NCBI GenBank assembly: GCA_009733775.1
Contig: WOGZ01000110.1
Coordinates: 1-64,000 of the forward strand
DNA length: 64,000 nt
Origin: Alectoria sarmentosa
Taxonomy: Eukaryota > Ascomycota > Lecanoromycetes > Lecanorales > Parmeliaceae
Direction: 5' to 3'
The notes beneath the pieces are model-generated. The model did no database searches, was not told where the DNA came from, and saw only the letters and a program-made list of their open reading frames with translations. Shown here in pieces: positions 12,474-23,281 of the stretch. Every line of letters begins with the position of its first letter. Position 1 is the first letter of the stretch. The position numbers were made by a program, and so were the translations under genes.

Positions 12474-13292
12474 ATGGCAGTCCGCGTTGGTGTGATTGCT
12501 CTGTCTGCGAGGGCCAAAACCAACTGGGCTAATTCTGCACACTTGCCATAACTTCAAGCGTCTGGGGGCAAATACGCCATTACGGTTCTCTGCAACTCCA
12601 GTGTTTCATCCGCGCAAACTGCGATCAAGGCGTACAGTTTGTCTGGTACTACTAAGGCTTATGGCAATCCTCAAGATCTAGCTGAGGATCCAGAGGTATG
12701 AGGAATGGCAGACGAACAGGAATTCCGAGACCCCTTGAACTAAGTGATGGCAGGTGGACCTCGTAGTCTGTACCACTAGGGACGATCTACACTATGATAC
12801 TGTCAAACCGAGCATCTTGAAGGGGAAAGACGTCTATTTTTAGTGGCTGGCATCGAATCTGAAGATAACGGAAGGGCTAGATACTTTGGCCCAAGAAAAC
12901 CATGCTCAGACGATTATAGGGCTTCAGGGAGAGCTGCCGCCAATTATCTTGAAGGTCAAATTCCCGATCCAAGGCGAAAAAGGAGAGATCAGGATCACGG
13001 CGGCTGGGCCCGCACCGCAGGGTAACGATACTGAAACAAACATTGCTGTCCACATTTCGATCAGGAAGAATTTGAAGTTATCGAATGGGACCAGCGTTTC
13101 AAAGACCTACCAAGACCGGCTCGAAATGTGGCGGCTATTTATGAAGCATTTGCCAGTCGAGAGACGGAGAATTTGTTGGATGGAGGAATCCAGAAGTGTC
13201 CGGATTTTGACCACGCAGTGCTGAGACATCGGCATATCGAGGACGCATCCAAAAGTGCTGAGGAGGTTCGAATGGGTGTGTATGTAAGATAA
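12474..13292 (+). pseudogene. Decayed GAL80-like Gfo/Idh/MocA oxidoreductase
   Basis: The first reading block begins MAVRVGVIALSA, a Rossmann-type N-terminus, and continues with AHLP, LCNSS, KAYGNPQDL and, after an apparent intron (12,696-12,753), VDLVVCTTRDDLHY and GKDVYF-WPLAS, the pattern of fungal GAL80-like NAD(P)-dependent oxidoreductases. Lesions: in-frame TAA at 12,549 where the family has an aromatic residue after HLP; in-frame TAG at 12,841 where the family has Glu before WPL; loss of the central domain between LKVK and GEKGEIR (near 12,960-12,980); and a one-base deletion near 13,054, after which the C-terminal frame runs EVIEWDQRFKDLPRPARN to a stop at about 13,290. Neither stop is a simple C-to-T/G-to-A change, so ordinary decay rather than RIP is likely. 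Confidence 0.75.
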
Positions 13293-13796
13293 GCGCTGGA
13301 AAGTGGCGCTCGTCGTTCGGAGGGCAGTGGGCAAGCCGTGATCTGCATCTGTTCTTGAATAACAGGCCGAATGGCGAAAACATCAAACATAATGGGTGGT
13401 TATTTTGTAAAAATCATCTATCACATTTGCCCTGATATTTTTCCCACTCGAAATCCTTGGTCAGACAAGCCAGACAACGTCAATACTATCCGGCACCTTT
13501 TTGTTCGCTACATCGAGGGTTACCGACCGACACCAAAGCCTGCTACAAGAAAACACCTACTGCTCCGTCCACTGTTTGCACGATGTCCTCGCCGTATTAT
13601 ACAATAGCTTTCATTCCCAAACTTTGTGGTGCCTCGCCAAGCATCAATAATAGAGGATAGAAGAGCTTGGAAACCGAGTGCCGCACGCTGCTACCGTAGT
13701 AGGCACGACCAGCTGTTGTGCTAATCCCATTGATTATGGAACTCAAATACCACAACGCACTGCAGAATATTGATTTAGGAGTTCCTATAGTCTTGC
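13293..13796. other. Intergenic region, no assigned gene
   Basis: About 500 bp between the pseudogene and RAD21. A minus-strand frame at 13,597-13,790 (SIFCSALWYLSSIING onward) has protein-like composition but no recognised family and no start, so it may be another relic. Confidence 0.4.
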
Positions 13797-15876
13797 CTAG
13801 GAGATGGTAGCGATGGTAGGTGCCGCCGTTTCTTGCTCTGCAATCTCCCCGCCAGCTTCTGTCTCTGCCCACGCACCCCATCTGCAAATTTCAGAGTCAG
13901 CGTGACTTCCTTGAAGCAGATACTTGGGGTATGAGACAGATTTGGAGAGTAAGATGAGCTTTATGCTCGCGTGACAAGTCTCACAACTAACATTTGGGTA
14001 GCAGTCGAGGAGGAATGGCTCTGAAAGGTGCACTTACAAACCCCTTTTCGCACGGATGCGTAAAGGTCCGGAAAGAATGTCTTCGGCTTGCTCAACCTTG
14101 ACAGCATCTTTAGTTGCCAACACCAGCACTTCGAAGAACATCTTCGTCGCATCAGCTTTGCTGGTGGTAGCCTCGGGAAGCAGCTGCTGGAACAGGATGT
14201 TGGCTTTCTTCTGCTGAGATAGGCTGCCGTCGGCGGAGGATCCAAAACGGTCACGGAGAAGGTGTACTGCATGCTTTGTGCCCTGAGAGACAGCTCCTTG
14301 CTCCATCGGGTGCAACAAAGGGACTGTAGTGTCGTCGAATTGATCTCTCGCAGCCTCGCAGCCTTCTTCATCGTCATCGCGTCCAGTCATGCCGGCACCT
14401 CCTTCATCATGCGCAGGAAGCAAGCCGTTATCAGCTGGAAGTTCAATCGTTGCAGATTGTTCTCGTGCCGCAGCATCGCCGCCAAGACCAAAACCTTCAT
14501 CGGCAGCGCCAAACGTGTCGTCTTCGGGTATCTCGAGTTGTGGCATGTTGCCCACGCCTGCTTGGGCTTCGTCGTCGCCGACATCCGCAACACCACTGTC
14601 ACGCTTTCTCTTCAACTCGCCCGATTTTCTGACTACCTCGATAGATAAGATGCCTCTGAGCTCGGGTGCCCATCCCTTGGCCCGACCTTCGCCCATGATA
14701 CTTGATACAAAGTCGCCGTTCTTCTGCATGCTCATCAAATTCAACAGCATCGGGTCACGGGACAGGTAGGAAGCTGGCTTAAGGATCGCTGATCTATCTA
14801 CCTGCTGCTGCTTGATCTGGGTCGAAGAGAGCATGGTTTCAGAGTCTGTTTGAATGATTTTCCTTTTCTTGGCTTTGTGGGTTGCTTGGTGCATTGAGGC
14901 TTCCTCTCCCTCTTCATCGATGTTCGTAGCATCGAAACCGCGTACAACACTCGAACGTACTGATGACAACGGCGACTGAGATGCTCTCTGTAGACGAGGA
15001 TCAGCAGGAACAGTAGGTCCTGGAGGTGCATCATCTACTGGCAGTATAAAATCATCTGCATCGTCGAGTAGCATGCCACTGTTGTCAAGCATTTCATCGT
15101 CGCGATCTTCGATTAGGGATGGTACTCGGCTGCTCAGCCGGGTTCGTGTGTTCTCGTCGTAGCCAAAGTCATGCTGAAACTTGTCTTCGTCACCCATGAG
15201 ATCATCTTCCAAGCTTTTTGATAGAGGTGCCTTGCGCCCGACCTCGATACTTGGCCCGTCGTCGAGGCCAAGATCGAGGTCTAGATCGATGTTCATGTCT
15301 TCTTCATCAAATTCGGCCCTTTCATCTCTGGGAGGTTCATGGCGCCCAATTTCAATGTTCAAGGGATCTGAAAGTACTTGACTGTTCCAATTCAGAGGAT
15401 CGTCCTTCTTGGAGCCGAAATCAATATTCATGGGGCGGAAGTCGAGCAGCGAAGGGTCGAGATCGGGCATCATTGGATCACTAATTCTATCTGCTACTGT
15501 AAGGGCAGCTGCGCTGGGCATGTTTAGATTGGCAGGAAGATCGACATTTCCAGGACGGAAAGCCTGTAGTTGTGAATAACAGTACGAGTCAGACTGGAGC
15601 AATTTGACTTACCATTTTGATTTTGAGCAACGCCTCATTGCAATCATCTAGGAGGTATCTTGCCTTCCGACTGTAAATTCTGACCACACCCAAGAGTAGC
15701 TGGCCACTAAGACGAAGGGCCATTGGCGCCGTGCCTTGATCAACGATGGCGTTGACGCTGCTCTCAATGTTCGATTGTAGAATATGTGATTTTGATAGCT
15801 TGCGCTCCAAATTAGCGGAAAGCCAGACGCGAGCCAGAGGGCCGGTCTTGGAGAGGAGAGTCTCCGAGTAAAACAT
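13797..15876 (-). CDS. RAD21: Mitotic cohesin kleisin subunit Rad21/Scc1
   Basis: Kleisin that closes the Smc1-Smc3 ring and holds sister chromatids together until separase cuts it. Exons 15613-15876, 14038-15563 and 13797-13881 give 624 residues; introns are 49 and 156 nt. The N-terminal Rad21/Rec8 domain (1-about 105) starts MFYSETLLSKTGPLARVWL and reaches KIKMAFRPGN across the first splice. The winged-helix C-terminus (about 555-620) holds FFEVLVLATKDAV and, across the second splice, KRGLWGAWAETEAGG. Two good separase sites are visible, NIEIGR (cut after R162) and SIEVGR (after R198), in an acidic region. The last 28-codon exon is easily missed. Divergent from PMR1. Confidence 0.95.
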
Positions 15877-16564
15877 TTTGAGTAAAGGCTATGGATTAAA
15901 GAGTATAGGATTTTGCAATGTTTGCTGAAAATGGACGTATCGTGCGCGCAATGTGGGGAAGAGTCGAGCTGCACTGTTGATAGGCGCGTCGATTGTGTAC
16001 GTGTAGCCGAAGCAACTAAGTCGACACTCGCAGCAACGCTGGTCGTTGATTACGGCGACAGCCTGCTGTAAAGTGCAACTCAGCAAGAGTAGCTATGGTA
16101 ATGCCAGGACTGCATGGTACAATGCGCCGGAAGGAAAGGGTAGGATGATGTTGGCGAACGTTGCGCCGGAGATTCATTGGTGGCTGGGATCTACGGCAAG
16201 TTATACGACCAATCGGGCAATTGTCGGGTCTCAGGATCTAAATATTTGGCGGCGCAAGGTCTTGGCAAGTACTCAGTACTCTACAGCTAACATTCTCTAC
16301 GGAGAGTACCTCCATCACGTTTCGTGATCAATTCATACAGAAGTATCCTCATTCCCCGCAGCTTAAACAGAAGTTTTATAGGCGAGGGATGATTGCATTC
16401 TTTCTTTCGGTCTGTCGGTAGATCACATGCGAAAATCCGAATGTGGAAACTGTGAATAGCACGAACTGGTGAACGGAGAGCATAGCATTCTCCAATCCGT
16501 CTGTCGGCAGCGTCACTTCAAGCTGAAGTGCGGCTGACAGCTTGAATATCTTGGTCATGAAATC
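15877..16564. promoter_or_regulatory. Shared divergent intergenic region RAD21/PMR1
   Basis: About 690 bp between two divergent starts, so it should hold both promoters. I see no gene and no regulatory motif I would name with confidence. Confidence 0.5.
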
Positions 16565-19500
16565 ATGTCAAGACCTAATACGCCCTTACCTCTCCCCAAT
16601 GGCCCCAGCTCGAGGAACCTGCACCAAGGCTCCAGACCGGGGACGCCCCGCCCCATGTTCTCTGGCTCGGTAAGAAGAGGCCAAACATGACCAAATGTGC
16701 ATCCAGCTACATTGGCTGACTGTTCCTCCAGGCGGGCACCTCAGCATACTCCCTCCTCACCCCTGAAGAGACCCAGCAACGACTGAATACATCACTCATC
16801 CGAGGTATATCCCCTTCCGAGGCCGAAGCCAGGCTTCTCCAGCATGGGGCAAATGAGCTTCCACATGAAGAGCCAGAGCCTTTGTGGCTTCGCTTCCTCA
16901 AACAATTCAAAGAGACCCTCATACTACTCCTACTGGCTTCCGCCGCCGTGTCTTTTATCATGGGCAATCTCGACGACGCGGTCAGTATTACTATTGCTGT
17001 GACGATTGTAGTGACGGTTGGTTTTGTACAAGAGTATAGATCAGAAAAGTCCTTGGAATCTCTCAACAAGCTCGTACCGCACTACGCTCATCTCATCAGA
17101 GCTACCCCAGAAAGCAAGAGAAGACCTGGTCAAGATTCACAGGAAGGGATTGAGCTAGAGCCAATGCTCAACGGTTCCGCTTCCTCCCTCGAGACCGCGT
17201 CAACTACCGTACCCGCCCGACAATTGGTACAAGGTGATTTAGTCATTTTCTCAACAGGAGATAGAATACCCGCAGACATACGGATCACCAATGCGGCAGA
17301 TCTATCCATCGACGAGTCAAACCTGACCGGTGAGAACGAGCCAGCGTTAAAGCAAACTGGCGCCTTGGAACGCGCGCAAATATCGGCAAGGCCAGCCCCA
17401 GACGGCCGTCCTCCGTCACCTTCATACGCTTCGCTAGCAGCAGGAACAGTAGGGGCGGACATAAGACTCAACGAGCAAGTCAACGTTGCCTTCATGGGTA
17501 CGCTGGTACGGTCAGGACACGGTCAGGGTCTAGTCATAGGTACTGGAGCTGGCACAGAATTTGGTGGAATCTCGGCATCCCTGCAAGAAATCGAGAGCCC
17601 TCGAACGCCTCTACAACTCTCAATGGATCGCCTTGGCCAAGAGTTGAGTTGGATGTCATTCGGAGTCATCGCGCTGATAATCATAGTTGGACTATGGCAA
17701 GGGAGGAAGCTTCTGGAGATGTTTCAAATTGGGGTTTCTCTCGCCGTGGCTGCTATACCTGAGGGTCTTCCGATCATCGTGACAGTCACGCTTGCTTTGG
17801 GCGTTCTGAGAATGTCCAAACATGGCGCAATTATTAGGAGATTACCGAGCGTGGAGACGCTTGGCTCAGTGAATGTTGTCTGCAGCGACAAAACTGGTAT
17901 TTTCCCTACCCAAGTGATTACCGGGAAGATACTAACGCAGGCTCCAGGCACACTAACCCTGAACCACATGACTGTAACAAAGCTGTGGTATTTCGACGCC
18001 CCGTCCCCCATTGAGGTAAATGTAGACTTGGTATCCGCATCACCCGACCCTGCTACGCGAACAATATTGCGGGTTGGCAATATTGCTAACAATGCTCGAC
18101 TGTCTCGCGCTAACGCGAACTCACCGGCGACCGCATCCTCTGCCGCAATCATGTCGTCAACACTTGGCCAGGACCCGAACGCGGTCAGCGCCAAAAGCCG
18201 TTGGGTTGGTCAGCCGACAGATGTTGCAATATTAGATCTTCTGGATGCGTTCGGCGAGGACGACGTTCGCGATCGGATCGAACCACGAAGTGCAGAAACG
18301 CCGTTTAGTTCTGAACGGAAATGGATGGGAGTAATCATCGGGGCTAATCATGGTAAAGATTCGGGAAATGGAGTAGAAGTTGCGTATATCAAAGGCGCTC
18401 TGGAACAGGTCTTGAAGCGATGCGATACGTACATCTCCAAAGACGGAAAAGAGATCATTCTGGACGAGCCAAGGCGACAAGCCGCCATCTTCGCTGCAGA
18501 GAAGATGGCAGAAGACGGCCTCAGAGTGTTGGGGTTTGCAAGCGGCTCAAACAGAGATGTAACAAAATCAGCAAAGTCTGGACAGGCTCCAAGTCGTGGT
18601 GGCACACCGCGACCGGGTGTCGCTCATGGTGGTAGCCGTCAGCTCAACGAAGATGCTTACCAGGGCCTTGTGTTTGCTGGAATAGTTGGCATGAACGATC
18701 CCCCTCGAAAAGACGTCGATAAGTCGATACGACGCCTAATGACAGGTGGCGTCAAAGTCATTATGATCACTGGGGATGCTGAGACAACGGCCGTTGCTAT
18801 TGCAAGGCGCCTAGGAATGCCTCTCAGCTCATCGAGGGCAGGGTATCGACCCGTTCTGAGAGGTGACGAGCTTGACAATATGTCTTCAGAAGAGCTTGCT
18901 GACGCCATGGCTGGTACCTCGATATTCGCTCGTACAAGCCCTGAGCATAAGATGAAGATCATCCGCGCTTTGCAATCTCGAGGCGATGTTGTCGCAATGA
19001 CGGGAGATGGCGTCAACGATGCTCCAGCTTTGAAGAAGGCGGACATCGGTATCTCCATGGGTCTCCTTGGCACCGATGTTGCGAAAGAAGCAGCGGACAT
19101 GATCCTCACCGACGACGACTTTTCCACTATCTTGAGCGCCATTGAAGAGGGCAAAGGCATCTTTTACAACATCCAGAACTTCCTCACCTTTCAACTCAGC
19201 ACCAGTGTCGCAGCCCTGTCTTTAGTCCTTCTGAGTACTTTCCTCGGCTTCAGCAACCCTTTGAATGCGATGCAAATCCTGTGGATAAGTAAGTCTTTCA
19301 ACTTGTTATGGGGACTGGGCATTGCACCGCTAATCGCCATGCCTAGACATCCTCATGGACGGTCCCCCTGCTCAGTCTTTAGGCGTCGAGCCTGTAGATC
19401 CTGCAATAATGAATCGACCACCTCGTTCCAGAGCCGCACGTGTTCTTACTCGGCCTGTCATCCAGCGCGTTCTTACGTCCGCGACAGTCATCATGACAGG

Positions 19501-19894
19501 TACCCTCGGCATTTATTATCGAGAAATGTCGTCCGATAATACTGTTACCGCTCGCGATACCACCATGACTTTTACCTGTTTCGTCTTTTTTGATATGTTT
19601 AATGCCCTGACCTGCCGAAGCGAGGGCAAAAGTATTCTTAGAGGAGAATTGGTCTTGACGGGGAACCGCATGTTTAACTTTGCTGTTGGCGGCAGTCTGT
19701 TAGGCCAGTTCGCTGTCATATACGTCCCGGTTTTTCAGCGAATCTTCCAAACCGAAGGTCTAGGGCTACGAGATTTGGGAGTGCTGGCCGCGTTGGCCAG
19801 TTCCGTGTTCTGGATTGATGAAGCGAGAAAGTACCTGAGGACCAGAAATAGAGGGATTAGAGGACTTGGAGGAGGATACAGCGCGAGTGTATGA
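16565..19894 (+). CDS. PMR1: Golgi Ca2+/Mn2+ P-type ATPase (Pmr1)
   Basis: P2A-type ATPase that pumps Ca2+ and Mn2+ into the Golgi and supports glycosylation and secretion. Exons 16565-16669, 16732-17896, 17948-19288 and 19347-19894 give 1052 residues. I chose the ATG at 16565 because it reads MSRPNTPLPLPNGPSS and joins in frame to SLLTPEE and ELPHEEPEPLWLRF, typical of fungal Pmr1. The 51-nt second intron has no stop and keeps the frame, so it can be mistaken for coding DNA; removing it restores CSDKTGTLTLNHMT with the phosphorylated D421. Other motifs: LTGENE in the actuator domain, AIPEGLP in M4, MITGDAETT, TGDGVNDAPALKKADIG, and M6 NPLNAMQILWIN (Q866 corresponds to the yeast Mn-selectivity glutamine) then LMDGPPAQSLGVEP. 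Convergent with RET3. Confidence 0.95.
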
Positions 19895-20241
19895 ATACTG
19901 TTCAGTACTGCTGTTGAGAGGCATGATCTTTGTACATAGCATGAGAAGGCAGTCAACGCATAGCCTGGTGTTTTGAAAAGACCATCAGCAGTAGTCTATT
20001 CGGATCCCGCCTGCAGCCGTTTCGACTTCATCACGGCTCTCATAACTTGCGACCAAGCTTCCCTATACGCCTTGGCGAGTAACCTCGAGGGTCGATTGAG
20101 TTGCCCCGGTCGTCTCTGCACGTGAGCCCATCTCCATCATCAAGGCACAGCCTGTCATGGGTTTTCCAGCCCGACCCGTTGCCTGAGCTAGATAACAGTA
20201 CCCACAAGGTCTGGCACCTTCGTATCTCGCAATCAGAGTCC
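19895..20241. other. PMR1/RET3 convergent intergenic region
   Basis: About 350 bp between two convergent stop codons. Expected to contain the 3' UTRs of both genes. Nothing else is recognisable. Confidence 0.5.
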
Positions 20242-20896
20242 CTACATCTGTCTCATCCGCTCGGCCAGTTTATTTTTGCCAAACTCGAGTAAATTGTAAA
20301 CACCTTGCTCGCTAAAGTCCATACCTTTGATATTCGTAACGTCCTGCGCCGGCGCCCTGCTGACCCTGCTCGCCACGACCACAGGATCAACCTCCAGTAT
20401 GATGCCATCGTCGACTATTTCGTCAATGGCGAGCGACACGAGGTCGTAGTTTTCTATTAGGGTGCGTTTGTCTGTTGAATTCCTGCGACGACACAACCAT
20501 TAGCTGCCAGGACGAAGATCGAGGAAAGGGGAAGGGCAGGAACTTCAGTAGTATGGATAACGAGTCCCTCAGGGCAAGGACAACGCCGAACAGCAGAATC
20601 TCATTTTCCTCCCCACCCCCTACAACGTAAAGCATGACATCGCCCTCCATCTTGAACACGACTACTCGCCCATCGTACAGTATGATGTCGCTCGACTGCT
20701 TGTTCGTCTTTTCCAGCAGCCCCTTCTCGAAAGCCTTTTGCTCTTTGATAGTTGAGTACGGGTTGGCGCCCGGGTGGGAGGTGCTGTTTGGCGGGGCGTG
20801 GGGAGCGGAGTAGTATTTTGTGAGGATGCGGGAGCGGTCGTCGGTAGAGAGGATGAGGATGGCATTGACGGAGAAGAGGGACATGTTGGGCGACAT
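20242..20896 (-). CDS. RET3: Coatomer (COPI) zeta subunit
   Basis: Small adaptin-like subunit of the COPI coat, which pairs with gamma-COP and carries Golgi-to-ER traffic. Exons 20544-20896 and 20242-20482 give 197 residues, near the usual zeta-COP size. The longin-fold N-terminus reads MSPNMSLFSVNAILIL; later come SSDIILYDGRVVVFKMEGDV and, across the intron, LRDSLSILLK-NSTDKRTLIENYDLVSLAIDEIVDDGIILE, the diagnostic zeta-COP segment, ending in GKNKLAERMRQM. The 61-nt intron (20483-20543) begins GTTCCT, a weak donor, but has a good branch site (GCTAAT) and restores the family sequence exactly. It lies next to PMR1, another Golgi gene; I infer no functional link from that. Confidence 0.93.
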
Positions 20897-21313
20897 GATA
20901 GAGGTGGAGGAAGTGAAGCAAGTGAGGAAGGAAGGGCTGGAGAGGACTCGAGGGAAAACGTTTCCAGCAGTAGTTCTTGGATATGAGATTGGATAGATAG
21001 TCTTTGCTCAAAGAGCTGTAGACAGCAAGTAGAACTTCAGTAGTGAGGCTGTGCGGGAAAGTCCAGCCTAGGGCCAGCCTTGCTTTCCGTACTACGCTAG
21101 CATTCTTGGCCTCTTGGCGTGCATTCGCTCATCGTGCATGTGCATGTGCATATGCGTGTGCATGCAGAATGAACAATTCTTCTGCGCGTCGAAATGCTCT
21201 TTTGAAAAACTCCTTGAGATTCTTGCATTCATCACAGGCTCTGTATATCTGCTGACATGCTGATCCAGAGAGGCCTTATCCTTGCTGTAGCCCAAGACAC
21301 CAAACGCCCAGTA
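20897..21313. other. RET3 upstream region
   Basis: About 420 bp upstream of RET3 and downstream of the STIMATE-like gene. It has a short purine/pyrimidine-alternating stretch near 21,136-21,165 (repeated TGCATG words). No gene seen. Confidence 0.4.
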
Positions 21314-22544
21314 TCACGACTCTTTTCCGTGACCGCGTTGAAGTTTTGCTTTCGTTTCTTTCAATGGAGAAGGGGACCTTTCCGGTTGGCCACTACTCCC
21401 ACTCCCCTCCCCGTCGATTGCAGGGTCATATTCGTCCAGCTGTTTGGCTTCCACTTTGAGCTTAGGCTTGTCTTTGCCTTCAGGGACCTTGATTTCTGCG
21501 CCACCTTTCGTAGTCTCGGTCCCTGTGTCGGTGTCATGTGTGCTGTCATCGTCTTCACCTCGAGAACGCCGCCGCCTGGTCCGGCCATGTTCGTCAACGC
21601 TGTGCTCATCTCCATCTTCACTAGGAATAGGCTCATGCTCTGATGGCTTTTGGTCCTTGATGAAGCTGTCAATGATATAGTATTGCAGCGCATTCATCAC
21701 AACTGGGAAGAAGAGCATGACGAAGAAGACTTGCACCATTTCGTTGCCTTCTGTCCATCGTAAAGCCCAGTCACCAACTCGTATTATCCACGGGCATAGT
21801 TGGAAGATGAAGAAGACACAAGCCTTCATGCCTAGCAGGCCGAGAAAGTAGATGAATGACTGTTTGAGCCACCATTTCGTTCTTGGCGGACGACCGTAAT
21901 TCCCAGACTGTATTGACTCGGCGGGATTGCCCAGAGGCGTGAGGGAGAATGCGTGCGTCAGAAGCCGTAGAAGTACCACGAGGATGGGTATGCCAATGGT
22001 TGTCTTGGTTGAAAGCATTAGTTCCATCCTTTTCGTACATCATCTCGGGAAGGCTGAGTATGAGACTTACGTCGATGGCCAGGTTCAGCAGGTAGAAGGA
22101 GCAAGGGTTGGCCTGATAGTCGCCAGCTTTTATAGTCAGCTGTCCGGAGGACAGCATCGACATTATTAGGTTGGCAACGTGCAGCAATGCTGAGCCCACG
22201 ACTTGCTTCGACGCGTCAAAAGCCCAGATCTTTAAAGGTCGCTGAGGTCTTTCCCGCCATCGCTTCAAGACCAGCACTAGCAGTGCCAAAACCCCGAGTG
22301 CGCCTTGTATGAAGAGAGCAAAGGGACCGAGCAGTCTACACTCGCCGTTCTCCGCGCCTGGTCTTGATTCGCCGCCAAACGTCAGATTCAGGGGAGAGGT
22401 CGGGGTTGTGGTGGAAATCGATGCAGATTGCTTGAGCGTAGATGCAGCAATGTATGAAAGAGTCGGGGAAAAGACCATTTCTACTATCTCTGCGGGTAAT
22501 GAATGGGCGGGTGGTGTCGGCAAGACCACACCGTTGGGCGACAT
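21314..22544 (-). CDS. STIMATE-family multipass membrane protein (YPL162C-like)
   Basis: Multipass membrane protein of the STIMATE/TMEM110 family, whose yeast member YPL162C is a vacuolar membrane protein of unclear function; animal STIMATE acts at ER-plasma membrane contacts in calcium entry. Exons 22071-22544 and 21314-22003 give 387 residues, with a 67-nt intron ending AAG. Predicted hydrophobic segments lie near 74-93, 113-131, 148-175, 195-220 and 230-255. The signature CSFYLLNLAID-TTIG spans the splice junction and matches the conserved Cys...Asn...Asp-Thr-Thr motif. The last 120 residues are charged, rich in E, D, K and S, and likely cytosolic. Function in this fungus is an inference. 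Confidence 0.8.
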
Positions 22545-23281
22545 GATTCTAGAGGGGCAGGCAGGCCGGGTTCAACAAGGCAAAAGTTGGGTATAGAGAG
22601 GTGGGTAGCACCGGGAAAGATGGTGAGTGAGTGAGTGAGTGAATGAATTGTAATTCTGATTTCCAGTTCCGGGTGAGGGGCAAACAGGCTCTTGGTCCAA
22701 CCAAGAACATAGATAGTATTTCAGGGGTACTTTACTGGACAAGTTTCATCGGGCGGAGAGGGCCATTCACATTTTGGTGGTTATGAGGACTCTGTCACTG
22801 TCTTGTAACTTCCAACATCTCATCAACCACTCCGAAATCTGCAGTCTGCACCAAAAATACCAAGATCGGGGGCGGTAAAGAACAATCACCAAGTCCAGTT
22901 ATTTCATGCGGGGCGCCGAGCACATGGATCGAGGCTCTCTCTCTCTCTCTCTTTCTATCTCTCTCTTTCTCTCTTCCCCCCCCCCCCACCCCCCGGGGCC
23001 GGAATCCCGCAGTACCTCATAAATAAAGTACGCCCTGACTGCACAGCCGAGGATGAAACGCCGCTAAGGACTTAATTGCCGTTTGCAGATCTGAGGATGA
23101 TCTGAGATCACATCGCCAGCATAAGATTGCGAATACTCTAATGAAGAAACCCGTTCATGAAATTCACCTGGCCTTTTATGTATACGAGTAGCCAATCAAA
23201 AAGAAAAAAAAGAAAGAAAAAAACTACTTTGCTTTGGACAGCGTAGCATGTGGCAAGGCACATGGCATGCTAATGTTCAAG
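22545..23281. other. Intergenic region with CT and C tracts
   Basis: About 740 bp upstream of the STIMATE-like gene. It contains a pyrimidine microsatellite at 22,934-22,994 (CT repeats followed by a C run), and an A-rich tract near 23,200-23,222 just before the inverted-repeat element. No gene seen. Confidence 0.6.

Noticed and set aside
16599..16669. Alternative PMR1 start at 16,599
   Set aside because: It uses another frame and gives an unlikely N-terminus; the frame from 16,565 joins correctly to the next exon.
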